Numbered from the stretch's first letter, positions 7,250-15,834 are shown. The stretch: 64,000 nucleotides of DNA from DASYTH01 sp036002505 (GCF_036002505.1 NZ_DASYTH010000096.1:3201-67200), one strand, 5' to 3'. Numbers and translations: made by a program. The notes: generated by a model from the letters alone, not told the origin.

Positions 7250-9108
7250 TGTCGCAGCAACCCGACGACGGCCCGGATCCCGACCTGGAGGTGCTGCTCG
7301 CCTTCATCCGTGACTCACGGGGTTTCGACTTCACCGGCTACAAGCGGACGTCGCTCGCCCGGCGGGTGCGCAAGCGGATGAGCGACGCGGGAGTCGCGGA
7401 CTACGTCGACTACCGGGACCTGCTGGAGACCAGCTCGGACGAGTTCGGATTCCTGTTCAACACCATCCTGATCAATGTGACCGGATTCTTCCGGGACACC
7501 GAGAGCTGGTCCTACCTCCAGCAGGAGGTCGTCCCCGAACTGCTGAACAGCGTCGACTCCGGCGAGGACATCCGGGTCTGGAGCGCCGGCTGCTCGAGTG
7601 GTGAGGAGGCGTACTCGCTTGCCATGATCTTCGCCCACGCACTCGGGGTCGAGGAGTGCGCCAAACGGGTCAAGATCTACGGCACCGACGTCGACGAGGA
7701 GGCGCTGCGCGAGGCCCGCACCGGGGTGTACACGGCGAAGTCGCTCGAGCCGCTGCCCGAGGACTTCCGGCACCTGTACTTCGAGCCGTGCGGCACCCGG
7801 TTCGCATTCCGGTCCGACCTGCGCCGGCGGGTGATCTTCGGCCGGCACGACATCACCAGGGACGCCCCGATCTCCCGGCTGCACCTGCTGGTGTGCCGGA
7901 ACACGTTGATGTACTTCAATGTCGAGGCGCAGTCGCAGATCGTCGACCGGTTCCACTTCGCCCTGGGCGGGGGTGGCCACCTGTTCCTCGGAAAGGCGGA
8001 GATGCTGCTCTCCGACGGCGAGCGGTTCGACATCGTCAGCATGCGCCAGCGGATCTTCCGGCGCCGGCCGGGTGACGCGGGCCCGCCGCACCAGCCCGCC
8101 CCGATCAAGCTGATCCCGACCGCCGGGTTCGGGCTGCGCGACGCCGCCCGCAAGCGGCAACTGCGCGACCTGGTCCTCGAGGCGGCGCCGAACGCCATGA
8201 TCGCCATCGACCTGGACGGGCTGGTCGCCCAGGTCAACAGCCAGGCCCGGGCGCAGTTCGGGCTCGCCTCGCACGACATCGGCCGGCCGTTCCGGGACCT
8301 CGAGGTCTCCTACCGGCCGACCGAGCTCCGGTCGCTCATCGAGCAGGCCCACGCGGAGAGCCGGGCGGTCCGGGTCAACGGCGTGGAACGCCGGTTGTCC
8401 GCCGATGACGTCCAGTACCTCGACATCATCGTCCAGCCGCTCACCTCGTCCGAGGGCCTCGTGGTCGGTTCGTCGGTGGTGTTCGTCGACACCACCGCGC
8501 TCACCCGGCTGCAGCTCGAGGTGAAACGCAACCGGGAGGATCTGGACACCGCCTACGAGGAGCTGCAGTCCACCAACGAGGAGCTCGAGACCACCAACGA
8601 GGAACTGCAGTCCAGCATCGAGGAGTTGGAGACGACCAACGAGGAGCTGCAGTCCACGAACGAGGAGCTCGAGACCACCAACGAGGAGCTCCAGTCGGGC
8701 AACGAGGAGCTCGAGACGATGAACGAGGAGATCCGCATTCGGAGCACCGAGCTCGACGAGGCCCGGACCTTCCTGGAGGGCGTGCTGGCCAGCATCGCCG
8801 CGGGGGTGGTGGTGATCGACGGAGAACGGCGGGTACGCAGCTGGAACCGGGGCGCGGAGGAGCTGTGGGGGTTGCGCAGCGACGAGGCCCAGCGGCAGCC
8901 GTTCTTCCAGCTCGACTTCGGGCTGCCGACCGACTCGCTCGTCGACGTCGTGCAGCGGTGCCTGGAAACGGGGGCACGAACCGGGCCGGTCGAGCTGGTG
9001 GCGGTGAACCGCAAGGGCCGGACGATCACCTGCTCGGTGTTCTGCTCGCCGCTGGACTCCCGGGGGGAGGGCGTGGTGCTGCTGATGGAAGAGGCCCCGC
9101 AGCACTGA
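7249..9108 (+). CDS. CheR-type methyltransferase with coiled coil and PAS domains
   Basis: 619 residues. The CheR domain (about 1-275) has the all-helical N-terminus (TSLARRVRKRM) and the SAM-binding VWSAGCSSGEEAYSLAM at about 110-126, plus LLVCRNTLMYF. A PAS domain (about 305-418) follows, then a striking coiled coil (about 426-508) of tandem seven-residue units of the NEELQST / NEELETT type, and a second PAS domain (about 510-615). This is the known CheR-PAS architecture, usually with a partner CheB, and acts as a signalling protein rather than in chemotaxis proper. The ATG at 7249 follows GAGGAG; a GTG one codon earlier is possible. Confidence 0.92.
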   Translation: MSQQPDDGPDPDLEVLLAFIRDSRGFDFTGYKRTSLARRVRKRMSDAGVADYVDYRDLLETSSDEFGFLFNTILINVTGFFRDTESWSYLQQEVVPELLNSVDSGEDIRVWSAGCSSGEEAYSLAMIFAHALGVEECAKRVKIYGTDVDEEALREARTGVYTAKSLEPLPEDFRHLYFEPCGTRFAFRSDLRRRVIFGRHDITRDAPISRLHLLVCRNTLMYFNVEAQSQIVDRFHFALGGGGHLFLGKAEMLLSDGERFDIVSMRQRIFRRRPGDAGPPHQPAPIKLIPTAGFGLRDAARKRQLRDLVLEAAPNAMIAIDLDGLVAQVNSQARAQFGLASHDIGRPFRDLEVSYRPTELRSLIEQAHAESRAVRVNGVERRLSADDVQYLDIIVQPLTSSEGLVVGSSVVFVDTTALTRLQLEVKRNREDLDTAYEELQSTNEELETTNEELQSSIEELETTNEELQSTNEELETTNEELQSGNEELETMNEEIRIRSTELDEARTFLEGVLASIAAGVVVIDGERRVRSWNRGAEELWGLRSDEAQRQPFFQLDFGLPTDSLVDVVQRCLETGARTGPVELVAVNRKGRTITCSVFCSPLDSRGEGVVLLMEEAPQH

Positions 9109-9129
9109 GCAAGGGCTTAGACTGGCTCG

Positions 9130-10047
9130 GTGACCGGGCCGTTTCCCGAGATCGAGCCCGTTCGGAAGTGGGCCGACATGGAGCGCGTGCGCGCCATTCG
9201 CGCCGCCACGGTCGCGCGCCGGCACGAGCGGCTGATGGCCACCGCTGCCGAGTCGATCCGGCCATTCCACCAACGCATGGCGGATCTGCACCGCAGGCTC
9301 GAAATGCGCCACCTCACCGCGGCGAAGATGCACGACACCCATGTGTCCCGGCTGCTGCGCTGGGCCGTCACGAAGGAACAGCAGGCCGAGGTTCCGCCCC
9401 GGTACATCTCGGCCGTCGCGGAGATGCTCGGCGCCCGCAGCGCCGGCATCACGCTGCTCAGTCCCGAGCAGACCGAGATGTCGGTGATCTCGTCGGACAC
9501 CGTGGCCGCGGCCGCCCAGGATCTCGAGTTCACCTTGGGCGAGGGGCCGGTGCACGACGCCACCACCGCCGGCGAGCTGGTCGTCGTGGCCGCGGACCTG
9601 CTGCCGCATCGCTGGCAGCACTACTCGCCCGCGGTGTCCCGGTTGGGCGTGCGTTCACTTGCGGTCGCGCCGCTGGGCCTGCCCGAGACCTGGGTGGGCG
9701 CCCTGACCGTTTTCGATCCGACGCGGACAAAGCTGGCCGGGTGGCTGGCGGGGGCCCTCAAGGAACTGGCCGACGCGTTGACCCATACCGTGCTGCTCAC
9801 CGAGGAGTGCCTCGCCGCGCTCACCGACGAGGGCGTGGCGGTCACCGGCCCCGCCGGCCAGCTGCTCGCGAATGCCGACCACCATGCGGTCATCCATCAG
9901 GCCGCGGGGATGGTCGCCGCGCAGTGCGGGTGCAGCATCGAAGACGCGCTCGCGCTGGTCAAGGCCCGGGCGTTCGTACGCGGCGAACGGGTGGGCACGA
10001 TCGCGCTGCAGATCGTCGAGAAGCAGCTCCGGCTGGACGACCAATAG
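9130..10047 (+). CDS. GAF-ANTAR domain protein (1)
   Basis: 305 residues. A helical N-terminus (about 1-95, rich in Arg/His) precedes a GAF sensor domain (about 95-230, AEMLGARSAGITLL through LAVAPLGLPETWVGALTVFD). The C-terminal ANTAR RNA-binding domain is at about 250-300 (HQAAGMVAAQCGCSIEDAL then ALQIVEKQL). ANTAR proteins bind paired RNA hexaloops and block transcription termination. The GTG start is 21 bp after the CheR stop and a second GAF-ANTAR gene follows 13 bp on, so all four genes look co-transcribed. The ligand of the GAF domain is not predictable. Confidence 0.85.
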   Translation: MTGPFPEIEPVRKWADMERVRAIRAATVARRHERLMATAAESIRPFHQRMADLHRRLEMRHLTAAKMHDTHVSRLLRWAVTKEQQAEVPPRYISAVAEMLGARSAGITLLSPEQTEMSVISSDTVAAAAQDLEFTLGEGPVHDATTAGELVVVAADLLPHRWQHYSPAVSRLGVRSLAVAPLGLPETWVGALTVFDPTRTKLAGWLAGALKELADALTHTVLLTEECLAALTDEGVAVTGPAGQLLANADHHAVIHQAAGMVAAQCGCSIEDALALVKARAFVRGERVGTIALQIVEKQLRLDDQ

Positions 10048-10060
10048 AAGGAGCGGCTCG

Positions 10061-10783
10061 ATGGGCGACACCGATCGCCGGGGCTGGGACGCGATGGCCG
10101 ACCTCGCCGCCAGGTTCGTGGCGGAGGCGGACCTGGCGTGCACGCTCGCCTGGCTGGCGGATCAGTGTGCGGAGCTGCTCGGCGGCACCGCCGCCGGAGT
10201 CATGGTCATCGACGCGCAGGGCGCGCTCGACGTGGCCGCCGCCTCCTCCGGGCCGGCGCGGGAGCTGCAGGAGCTGGAGAAGCGGCACTTCGAGGGACCC
10301 GCCCGGGACAGCTTCCACGCCGGCCGGCGCATCGACTGCCCGGACCTGGCCGAGGCCGATGACCGGTGGCCCCGGTTCGCTCCGGTCGCCCAGCGGCATG
10401 GCAATGCCGCCTTGCACGCGTTCCCGATGGCGTTGCCCGGACGAACCATCGGGGCGATGACGGTGTTTCTGGCTGACCCGGGCGCTCTTCCCGGCGAGGC
10501 CCTGGAGACCGGGCAGACGCTGGCGAACCTGGCGGCGATCGGCGTGGGGAGCTACCGGGCCAGGCAGAACGAGATCCTGGCCGCGCAGCTGCAGGCCGCG
10601 CTGCACAGCCGGGTGCTCATCGAGCAGGCGAAGGGCCTGCTCGCCGAGCGGCTGGGCATTCCGCTCGATGACGCGTTCGCGCTGATGCGCCAGCACGCCC
10701 GCAGCCACGGCCGCAAGCTCGGAGACATCGCCTCCGCGGTGCTCGACGGCCGGCTCATACTCGCTGGCGAGCCAACGGAGTAG
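10061..10783 (+). CDS. GAF-ANTAR domain protein (2)
   Basis: 240 residues with a GAF domain (about 25-165, CAELLGGTAAGVMVID to AFPMALPGRTIGAMTVF) and a C-terminal ANTAR domain (about 180-232, LIEQAKGLLAERLGIPLDDA then LGDIASAVLDG). AGAAGGAG precedes the ATG at 10061. It is a paralogue of the gene just upstream but lacks that protein's long N-terminal helical region. The pair could heterodimerise or act on different RNA targets. Its 3' end overlaps a small gene on the opposite strand by 29 nt. Confidence 0.9.
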   Translation: MGDTDRRGWDAMADLAARFVAEADLACTLAWLADQCAELLGGTAAGVMVIDAQGALDVAAASSGPARELQELEKRHFEGPARDSFHAGRRIDCPDLAEADDRWPRFAPVAQRHGNAALHAFPMALPGRTIGAMTVFLADPGALPGEALETGQTLANLAAIGVGSYRARQNEILAAQLQAALHSRVLIEQAKGLLAERLGIPLDDAFALMRQHARSHGRKLGDIASAVLDGRLILAGEPTE

Positions 10784-10994
10784 GCGGCTCCGGAGCCGGC
10801 AGGCAGCTCACCGCGAGCGCCCGCACCTCACGGATGGCCTCGTCCAGCGCTTCGACGGCGCGCAGCAGGCGCTCCCGCTCCGGTCCGTCGACCCGGCACA
10901 GCGCCCTGTTGATGTCGAGTCCCGCCCCGAAGAGCCGATTGATGATCAGTTCAGCCCGGTCCAACGGGTCGCCTCGGAAGTTGACGTCCGCCAC
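10755..10994 (-). CDS. small protein of unknown function
   Basis: 79 residues starting MADVNFRGDPLDRAELIINR; predicted mostly helical with many charged residues and a Pro-rich tail. Coding character looks real (conserved-looking helical N-terminus, strong third-position GC), and it converges on the GAF-ANTAR gene with a 29-nt tail-to-tail overlap. I do not recognise the family. It might be a small dimeric partner of the neighbouring signalling genes, but nothing in the sequence shows that. Confidence 0.6.
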   Translation of the reverse strand: MADVNFRGDPLDRAELIINRLFGAGLDINRALCRVDGPERERLLRAVEALDEAIREVRALAVSCLPAPEPPTPLARQRV

Positions 10995-11222
10995 AATGCC
11001 TCCAGCCGCCGCGAGCGTTGGCCGGGGTCCGGGGCGCTACTCGAGCCCGAATGGTACTCCCGGAGATGATCCAAACCCATGGTTGCGCAGACCGGTTCGG
11101 TCAATCTCAAATCGAAATCAATTTTCTCACCCATCCCCCCGCCCGAGGTATCTTGGTCCGGACATTCGGGGGAGGGCCCGGTCCCCGCCATCGCCCGAGC
11201 GGCGATCACGGGCGGGGGCGTC
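10995..11222. other. divergent intergenic region
   Basis: About 230 bp between the small minus-strand gene and the next plus-strand gene. It contains a locally AT-rich patch around 11098-11130 (AATCGAAATCAATTTTC), unusual for this genome and therefore likely promoter DNA. No further gene or clear dyad was seen. Confidence 0.4.
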
Positions 11223-11573
11223 GTGCGACTGCGTTCCATCGATCAGCGGACACCCATCAGCAACCGCATCAACGCCTTGTACGCGGCCGGGTTCCGGTTC
11301 GCGACCAACCATGACGGCGCCGGCACGATCGTCGCGCTGATCGGCGTCCGGGCCTGCCACGGCGTGATCGACGTCGTCCAGCTCTACGGCGAGCACGACG
11401 CCGACGCCATCCGGATCCCCGGCGACGAACCGGATGTTCTCTTCCCCCGCAAGGTCCTCTGGCGCACCACCGGCTCATCCTGCGAGGTCATCGACATGCT
11501 CCTCGACCTGCCCGAGCCCCTGGCCGGGGGGAGTACTGCGATTTCAGTAGAAGAAATGTCGGCGGACGCATGA
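11223..11573 (+). CDS. conserved hypothetical protein, about 116 aa
   Basis: Small soluble protein with SIDQRTPISNRINALYAAGF, TIVALIGVRACHGVIDVVQL and DADAIRIPGDEPDVLFPRKV. The sequence looks like a single compact alpha/beta domain and has the feel of a conserved Pseudonocardiaceae hypothetical; no function is known to me. I chose the GTG at 11223 because the recognisable fold begins there; the frame is open back to an ATG at 11079, whose extra residues are low-complexity. A Leu/Pro/Ser-rich tail follows the domain. Confidence 0.6.
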   Translation: MRLRSIDQRTPISNRINALYAAGFRFATNHDGAGTIVALIGVRACHGVIDVVQLYGEHDADAIRIPGDEPDVLFPRKVLWRTTGSSCEVIDMLLDLPEPLAGGSTAISVEEMSADA

Positions 11574-11634
11574 CGACGGAGCGGTAGGCGGGTGCGGGCC
11601 TGACGGAGTACCCGATCCCGAGGGAGAGGACTCC

Positions 11635-11763
11635 GTGGCTGTGTTTCTCTACCGGTTGGGCCGTCTGGCCTTTCGGCGGCGCTGGTCCGTTCCGCTGCTG
11701 TGGCTGGGCGCCGTGGGTGTCGCCTCGGCCACCGCGTCCGAGCTGCCGGACGACACGAAGTGG
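11635..11763 (+). pseudogene. N-terminal remnant of an MMPL-family transporter
   Basis: A GTG preceded by GAGGGAGAGG opens a frame reading MAVFLYRLGRLAFRRRWSVP followed by LLWLGAVGVASATASELPDD, the typical first 40 residues (cytoplasmic start plus first membrane helix) of actinobacterial MMPL/RND lipid exporters, which run to about 700 residues or more. After this the frame runs antisense through the neighbouring acetyltransferase gene, so the rest of the transporter is missing. The initiation region is intact but the product would be a single truncated helix. Confidence 0.75.
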
Positions 11764-11769
11764 GATGGC

Positions 11770-12309
11770 TCAGCGAGCGGCGGGTGCGAGCTGGTGGTCC
11801 AGCCAGACTCGGTCGCGCAGTGCGATGCCGTTGATCCGGATTCCCGGGTCGTAGCCGGTGGCCAGGGTGAAGGCATCCCGCTCGATCGCGCGCATCCGGA
11901 ACCCCTGGCGTTGGTAGAAGCGGAGGTTGCCGATGTCGGCGGTGGCCGTGGCGACCACCAGCATCGAGGCCGCCTCGGCCGCGAGGAGTTCGACGGCGGC
12001 ACGCACCAGGCGGGCACCGATGCCCTGGCCCTGCCGATCTTCCCGTACCGCCATGTTCTTGAGCTCGACCTCGTCTGGCCGATCGGTCTCGATGAGCTGG
12101 AGATGACCGACCACCTCGCAGCCGCGCCGCGCGACCAGGACCCGGCCGGACGCCAGATAGGTGTCGAGCTGGGCCGGTGAGTCTTCGGCCAATTCGAACA
12201 ACGGCCGCAACCTCGCCCGCGCGCCGGTGTATGGCTCCACACGCACCTCGCCGATGTCGCCGGTGTTCGGCACGACGTTCGTGCGGTTCGGGGTCGACCG
12301 CTCGCTCAT
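11770..12309 (-). CDS. GNAT-family N-acetyltransferase
   Basis: 179 residues with a GNAT fold: LVARRGCEVVGHLQL (beta strands), ELKNMAVREDRQGQGIGARL (motif A, acetyl-CoA pyrophosphate-binding R/Q-x-x-G-x-G/A), and NLRFYQRQGFRM (motif B). It transfers acetyl groups to an amine of unknown identity. I start at the ATG at 12307-12309 (MSERSTPN); the frame is open to 12384 but the extra residues are not GNAT-like. The gene ends next to the MMPL remnant, so the junction marks an old deletion or insertion. Confidence 0.85.
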   Translation of the reverse strand: MSERSTPNRTNVVPNTGDIGEVRVEPYTGARARLRPLFELAEDSPAQLDTYLASGRVLVARRGCEVVGHLQLIETDRPDEVELKNMAVREDRQGQGIGARLVRAAVELLAAEAASMLVVATATADIGNLRFYQRQGFRMRAIERDAFTLATGYDPGIRINGIALRDRVWLDHQLAPAAR

Positions 12310-12483
12310 GACCGGGAAGCCTGGCAAAGGCTTGCCGCCGCCGGCCACCGGATTGCGCGTCGACCCGGGTGCGGTAAGCGTCACGTAAGCTGTTGCCGCT
12401 CGCGTGGCGCGGACGGTTCACGGCAAGGTGGATGCGGCCCATTTTCCGTACGTCCTCGAAGCGAAGCGAGCGCAGGGAAGCCC

Positions 12484-13332
12484 GTGAACGTCAGTCGAAC
12501 GCCCCTCTTCTGTGACACCGCGCTCGCTGAGCGAATCGAGCGGGTCGAGGCGCGGCTGATGGCCGAATGCGTTGAAGCCGCCCGTCGCGGCGATGCGGAC
12601 GCCATGGGCTTCGTGCGCTGCCTGGCCGGCGGTGTGGCCAGCTTCGCCGGGGAAGGCTCGCCGTTCAACAAGGTGGCGGGTCTCGGCTTCGACGGCGTAC
12701 CGAGCGCGGGCGACCTGGATGAGGTCGAGAAGGCGTTCGCCGCCCGCGGCGCCGCTGCGCAGATCGAGCTGGCTCATCTTGGCGACCCCGCGATCGGTGT
12801 CCTGCTTACGGGGCGGGGCTATCGGCTGGAATCGTTCGAGAACGTGCTCGGTCTTGCGCTTGACGGTGCGCACGAGCGGGTTGCGCCACCCGGGATCCTG
12901 GTCCGGTCCAGCGGCGGCGAGGAGTTCGAACGGTGGCTCGATGTCCTGGCCGATGGCGTCGCCCACCCCGACAGCCAAGGGGTGCCCTGGCACGAGGAGT
13001 TTCCGCGCGAGTCCTACCAGCGGGCCGTCCGGCAGCTCGCGGCCGCCGGCGTGCAGCGCTATGTGGCACTACGCGACGGCGTCGTGGCTGGTGCGGCCGG
13101 TCTGCGAGTGTCGGAGGGCATCGCACAGTTCGCCGGCGCGGCGACCCTCCCCGCGCACCGCCGCCGCGGTGTCCAGTCCGCACTGCTGTCGGCCCGGCTC
13201 GCCGATGCCAAAGCCGCGGGCTGCGACGTCGCCGTCATCACCACCCAACCGGGGTCCACGTCACAACAGAACGCCCAGCGCCAGGGCTTCGACCTGCTCT
13301 ACACCCGAGCCGTACTGGTCAAACAGCCCTGA
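12484..13332 (+). CDS. GNAT-family N-acetyltransferase
   Basis: 282 residues, longer than a single GNAT domain. The N-terminal half (about 1-140, LMAECVEAARRGDADAM, LGFDGVPSAGDLDEVE) resembles the GNAT-like N-terminal domain of actinobacterial two-domain acetyltransferases; the C-terminal half has the acetyl-CoA-binding AATLPAHRRRGVQSALLSAR and the closing NAQRQGFDLLYTRAVLV. The GTG at 12484 follows AGGGAAGCCC. The substrate is unknown. A 30-nt repeat pair follows 45 bp downstream. Confidence 0.85.
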   Translation: MNVSRTPLFCDTALAERIERVEARLMAECVEAARRGDADAMGFVRCLAGGVASFAGEGSPFNKVAGLGFDGVPSAGDLDEVEKAFAARGAAAQIELAHLGDPAIGVLLTGRGYRLESFENVLGLALDGAHERVAPPGILVRSSGGEEFERWLDVLADGVAHPDSQGVPWHEEFPRESYQRAVRQLAAAGVQRYVALRDGVVAGAAGLRVSEGIAQFAGAATLPAHRRRGVQSALLSARLADAKAAGCDVAVITTQPGSTSQQNAQRQGFDLLYTRAVLVKQP

Positions 13333-13375
13333 GCTCCAGGTCCGGCCGACCGGTGCACATCCACTGTGGAGCTCA

Positions 13376-13436
13376 GGGAAGCAACGTGACGTTGCTTGCC
13401 CTAGAGGGAAAGCAACGTCACGTTGCTTCCCTTGCC
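13376..13436. repeat. 30-nt tandem repeat pair, GCAACGTCACGTTGC class
   Basis: Two consecutive 30-nt units, each with AAGCAACGTSACGTTGCTT, itself a near-perfect palindrome, so each unit can form its own hairpin. The pair lies between two plus-strand genes. Related copies are at 62768-62826 and, degenerate, at 52337-52380. Confidence 0.85.
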
Positions 13437-13487
13437 CCTCCGGTGGAGCTGATTGTGCCCGTGACCGGCAGTGGCAGGATGCGAAAC

Positions 13488-13883
13488 ATGACCTCTTCTG
13501 ACTCGGAAGTGCGGCATCATCCTGTCGTCGTGGAGCATGGCGAGACCCGGGCCGCCGATATTCAGCTTCGCGTCGCGGACGCGATTACCGCGTTTGCCGG
13601 TTCCATGCCGTTCGTCTACATCCACGCGGTTGTCTTCGCCGTGTGGATGGTGTTTCTGGAGGCCGACCCGTGGCCCAAGCTGACCCTTGTCGTGTCGCTC
13701 GAGGCGATATTTCTTTCCACCTTCGTGATGATCGGGCAAAATCGGGCGGCGGTTTTTCAGCAGGCCAAGGCCGATCACGACTTCGTCGAGCAGGAGATGG
13801 AGCTCAAGACCAACACCGAGCTGACCCGGGCGATTCACACCCTGACCCTCGAGATGCACGAACGCATGATCAAGGGTCGTTGA
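13488..13883 (+). CDS. DUF1003 membrane protein
   Basis: 131 residues with the DUF1003 pattern: a cytoplasmic start, membrane helix one (FVYIHAVVFAVWMVFL), helix two (LVVSLEAIFLSTFVMIG) followed at once by QNRAAVFQQAKADHDF, and a charged helical tail with EMELKTNTEL. The family is widespread and uncharacterised. AGGA lies 9 nt before the ATG at 13488; an ATG three codons upstream would leave no room for it. Confidence 0.9.
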   Translation: MTSSDSEVRHHPVVVEHGETRAADIQLRVADAITAFAGSMPFVYIHAVVFAVWMVFLEADPWPKLTLVVSLEAIFLSTFVMIGQNRAAVFQQAKADHDFVEQEMELKTNTELTRAIHTLTLEMHERMIKGR

Positions 13884-13898
13884 ACTGAACGCAGTTGA

Positions 13899-14810
13899 TC
13901 AGTTGATGCCCATGAGCTTCGCCATGTCCTGAATGGACATGGGGATGGTGTCGAGGCGGGGCGCGGTGTCCAGCATCGAGAACGGGGTCCAGGCTCCCGG
14001 AGCGGGCAGGGTGAAGGCCACGGTGACGCGCATGTCCGCGCCGCCGGCACTGTCCTTCTGGTCCCAGACGATGCCGCGCATCCGGTGGTCGCCGGTGTCG
14101 ACGTCGAAGGAGGTGGCGGTGCCGTTTGACACCGTCACCGGCGCGCAGTGGTAGCTCGGCAGGCGGTCCGCCAGCTCGGCGCAGGGTTCGGCGGGCAGCC
14201 CGTAGATCGTCGCGGGGAACGCGCCCTTGGTGCGGTGCAGCCACATGAGGTAGCCGTACCGCCCGGAGTCCTGCCACAGGATGTGGAAGCCCCAGCCATA
14301 GCGTGCGCCGACCATGGTGGCGCTGCGGGTGCCGAAGTAGTCGGCGGTGCGCCCGGCGGGCAGCCGGTCGACGATGGTCTTGGCGAGCGCGTCACCGTCC
14401 TTGTCCTGCGCATGGCCGGCCGGCGCGCGGTGGGCGGGCTGCGCGGGGGGTGGTTGGGCGGTGGACGGGGTGCCGGACGGCGCGGGCGTACCAGGCGGCG
14501 GGTCCTGCGCCGGTGGCACGGTCGCGGTCTGCTGGTTGGGTGGCACCGCGGCCAGCGGCGGGGCCGGCGAGGTCATGGCGATGCTAGCGGACGGCGAACC
14601 GCCGAGCACCGGAAGGGTGCCGCCGGACGCCGGGCCGGTGGAGCCGAAGCTCCACGGCACGGCGACGGTGAGCACGGTGACCGCCGCCGCGGCCAGGGGG
14701 ATGGCTCGGTGCACCCGCTGCCGGCGCCGGCCCTGCCGCATGATGTGTTCGAGGTCCAGCCCGATGGGCGGTTCGGGGTCCGGCAGGCAAGTCGACAGCG
14801 CCCCGCGCAT
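13899..14810 (-). CDS. membrane-anchored protein, probable partner of the SigE-family sigma factor
   Basis: 303 residues: a short cytoplasmic segment (MRGALSTCLPDPEPPIGLDL and a basic stretch), one membrane helix (about 36-52, AIPLAAAAVTVLTVAVPW), a long Pro/Ala/Thr-rich linker (about 60-155), then an extracytoplasmic domain (about 160-303, DYFGTRSATMVGARYGWGF, MRVTVAFTLPAPGAW). It follows the sigma-factor gene by 46 bp on the same strand, the usual position of an anti-sigma or sensor gene, but no zinc-finger anti-sigma motif (HxxxCxxC) is present. The start codon is uncertain because the frame stays open upstream without a good initiator. Confidence 0.75.
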   Translation of the reverse strand: MRGALSTCLPDPEPPIGLDLEHIMRQGRRRQRVHRAIPLAAAAVTVLTVAVPWSFGSTGPASGGTLPVLGGSPSASIAMTSPAPPLAAVPPNQQTATVPPAQDPPPGTPAPSGTPSTAQPPPAQPAHRAPAGHAQDKDGDALAKTIVDRLPAGRTADYFGTRSATMVGARYGWGFHILWQDSGRYGYLMWLHRTKGAFPATIYGLPAEPCAELADRLPSYHCAPVTVSNGTATSFDVDTGDHRMRGIVWDQKDSAGGADMRVTVAFTLPAPGAWTPFSMLDTAPRLDTIPMSIQDMAKLMGIN

Positions 14811-14856
14811 CGCCGTGTCGAGATCATCAGGAAGTTCGGGAAGGTGACCGGCCAGG

Positions 14857-15342
14857 TCAGTGCACCTCCTCGATCAGATACGGCCGCATGGCCAGCACCG
14901 CCCGGTGCGTCTGGCTCTTCACGGTACCCGCGGAGATCCCCAGCGCCGTGGCCGTCTCGGCCACGCTCATGCCCTCCCAGTAACGCAGCACGACCACCGT
15001 TCGCTGGCTGGGGGTCAGCGCCGCCAGCGCCTCCCGCAGGCCGAGCCGGACGTCGGGGAGCGGGTCTGCGGCCGGACCGTCCGGCACGTCGGGCACCGGT
15101 CGCTCCCGCCCGGGTTGGCCGCGCCGGCTGGACAGGTACACATTGGCAAGGACCTTGCGGACATAGGCGTCCGCGGTGTCCTCCCGCACCCGGTGCCACA
15201 CCGAGTACAGCCGCACGAACGCGGTCTGGACCACGTCCTCGGCGTCGTGCCAGTTGCCGGTGAGCAGGTACGCCGACCGGCGCAGCCTGGCCACACGTTC
15301 GGCAAAGTACGCCTCGAACGCACGGTCCGGCGTCGCGGTCAT
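14857..15342 (-). CDS. SigE-family ECF RNA polymerase sigma factor
   Basis: 161 residues. Region 2 (about 8-75) has AYLLTGNWHDAEDVVQTAFV and LYSVWHRV; region 4 (about 105-158) has LTPSQRTVVVLRYWEGMSVA and ALGISAGTVKSQTHRAVLAM. The spacing and the LTGN.HDAEDVVQ signature place it in the actinobacterial SigE-like ECF group, used for stress or secretion responses. The ATG at 15342 has GAGG six nt upstream; a GTG two codons earlier is less well placed. The gene downstream encodes a membrane protein likely to control it. Confidence 0.92.
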   Translation of the reverse strand: MTATPDRAFEAYFAERVARLRRSAYLLTGNWHDAEDVVQTAFVRLYSVWHRVREDTADAYVRKVLANVYLSSRRGQPGRERPVPDVPDGPAADPLPDVRLGLREALAALTPSQRTVVVLRYWEGMSVAETATALGISAGTVKSQTHRAVLAMRPYLIEEVH

Positions 15343-15501
15343 GCGCACCCTCGCTGATTGTGTGTACCGGACAGCTTGTCACCTTTCGGGCATCCTCAAG
15401 GCGATTTCCATCTTGTTGCAATCGCAACGGCACCGATCACGGTCCGGGTGGGTAGTACCGGCAAGCTCAGTCAGCGACCGGACCGACACGGGACGTGAAT
15501 C

Positions 15502-15834
15502 ATGGACGGTTCTGTGGCCCCGCCCGAGGGGTACACCGCGTCAACCGACTCGATGACCTCCTCGGCGAGGGCGATCACCACCGCGGCGGAGGACACCCGT
15601 GGTGACACCGACGACCTGCAGCCGACCCGGCTCTCCGAGGCCGAGTTCGGCCCGGCGCACACCGAGCACTTCGCCACCTACGCCGAGGCCGTCGAGCGGT
15701 TCGGCGCGGGCGCGCAGGCCATGTGCGACAACCTGATCGGCTTCGCCGGGCAGATCGGTGGCGCGGGCCAGTCGTACGCCGGCACCGATCAGAGCGCCGC
15801 CGGGACCGTCAACGCGTCGGGGGCCGGGTTATGA
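15502..15834 (+). CDS. EspC/WXG100-like small protein (probable type VII secretion client)
   Basis: 110 residues, largely helical, Ala/Gly-rich. The C-terminal half (FATYAEAVERFGAGAQAMCD to SAAGTVNASGAGL) matches the pattern of ESX-1 secretion-associated EspC/DUF2580 proteins, which are short helical-hairpin substrates. It overlaps the next gene by ATGA, so the two products are translationally coupled and may form a secreted heterodimer. No ESX core gene (EccB-E, MycP) is in the window. Confidence 0.7.
   Translation: MDGSVAPPEGYTASTDSMTSSARAITTAAEDTRGDTDDLQPTRLSEAEFGPAHTEHFATYAEAVERFGAGAQAMCDNLIGFAGQIGGAGQSYAGTDQSAAGTVNASGAGL

Noticed and set aside
6632..9108. flagellar chemotaxis operon
   Set aside because: No CheA, CheW, receptor or flagellar gene accompanies the CheB/CheR-type proteins.
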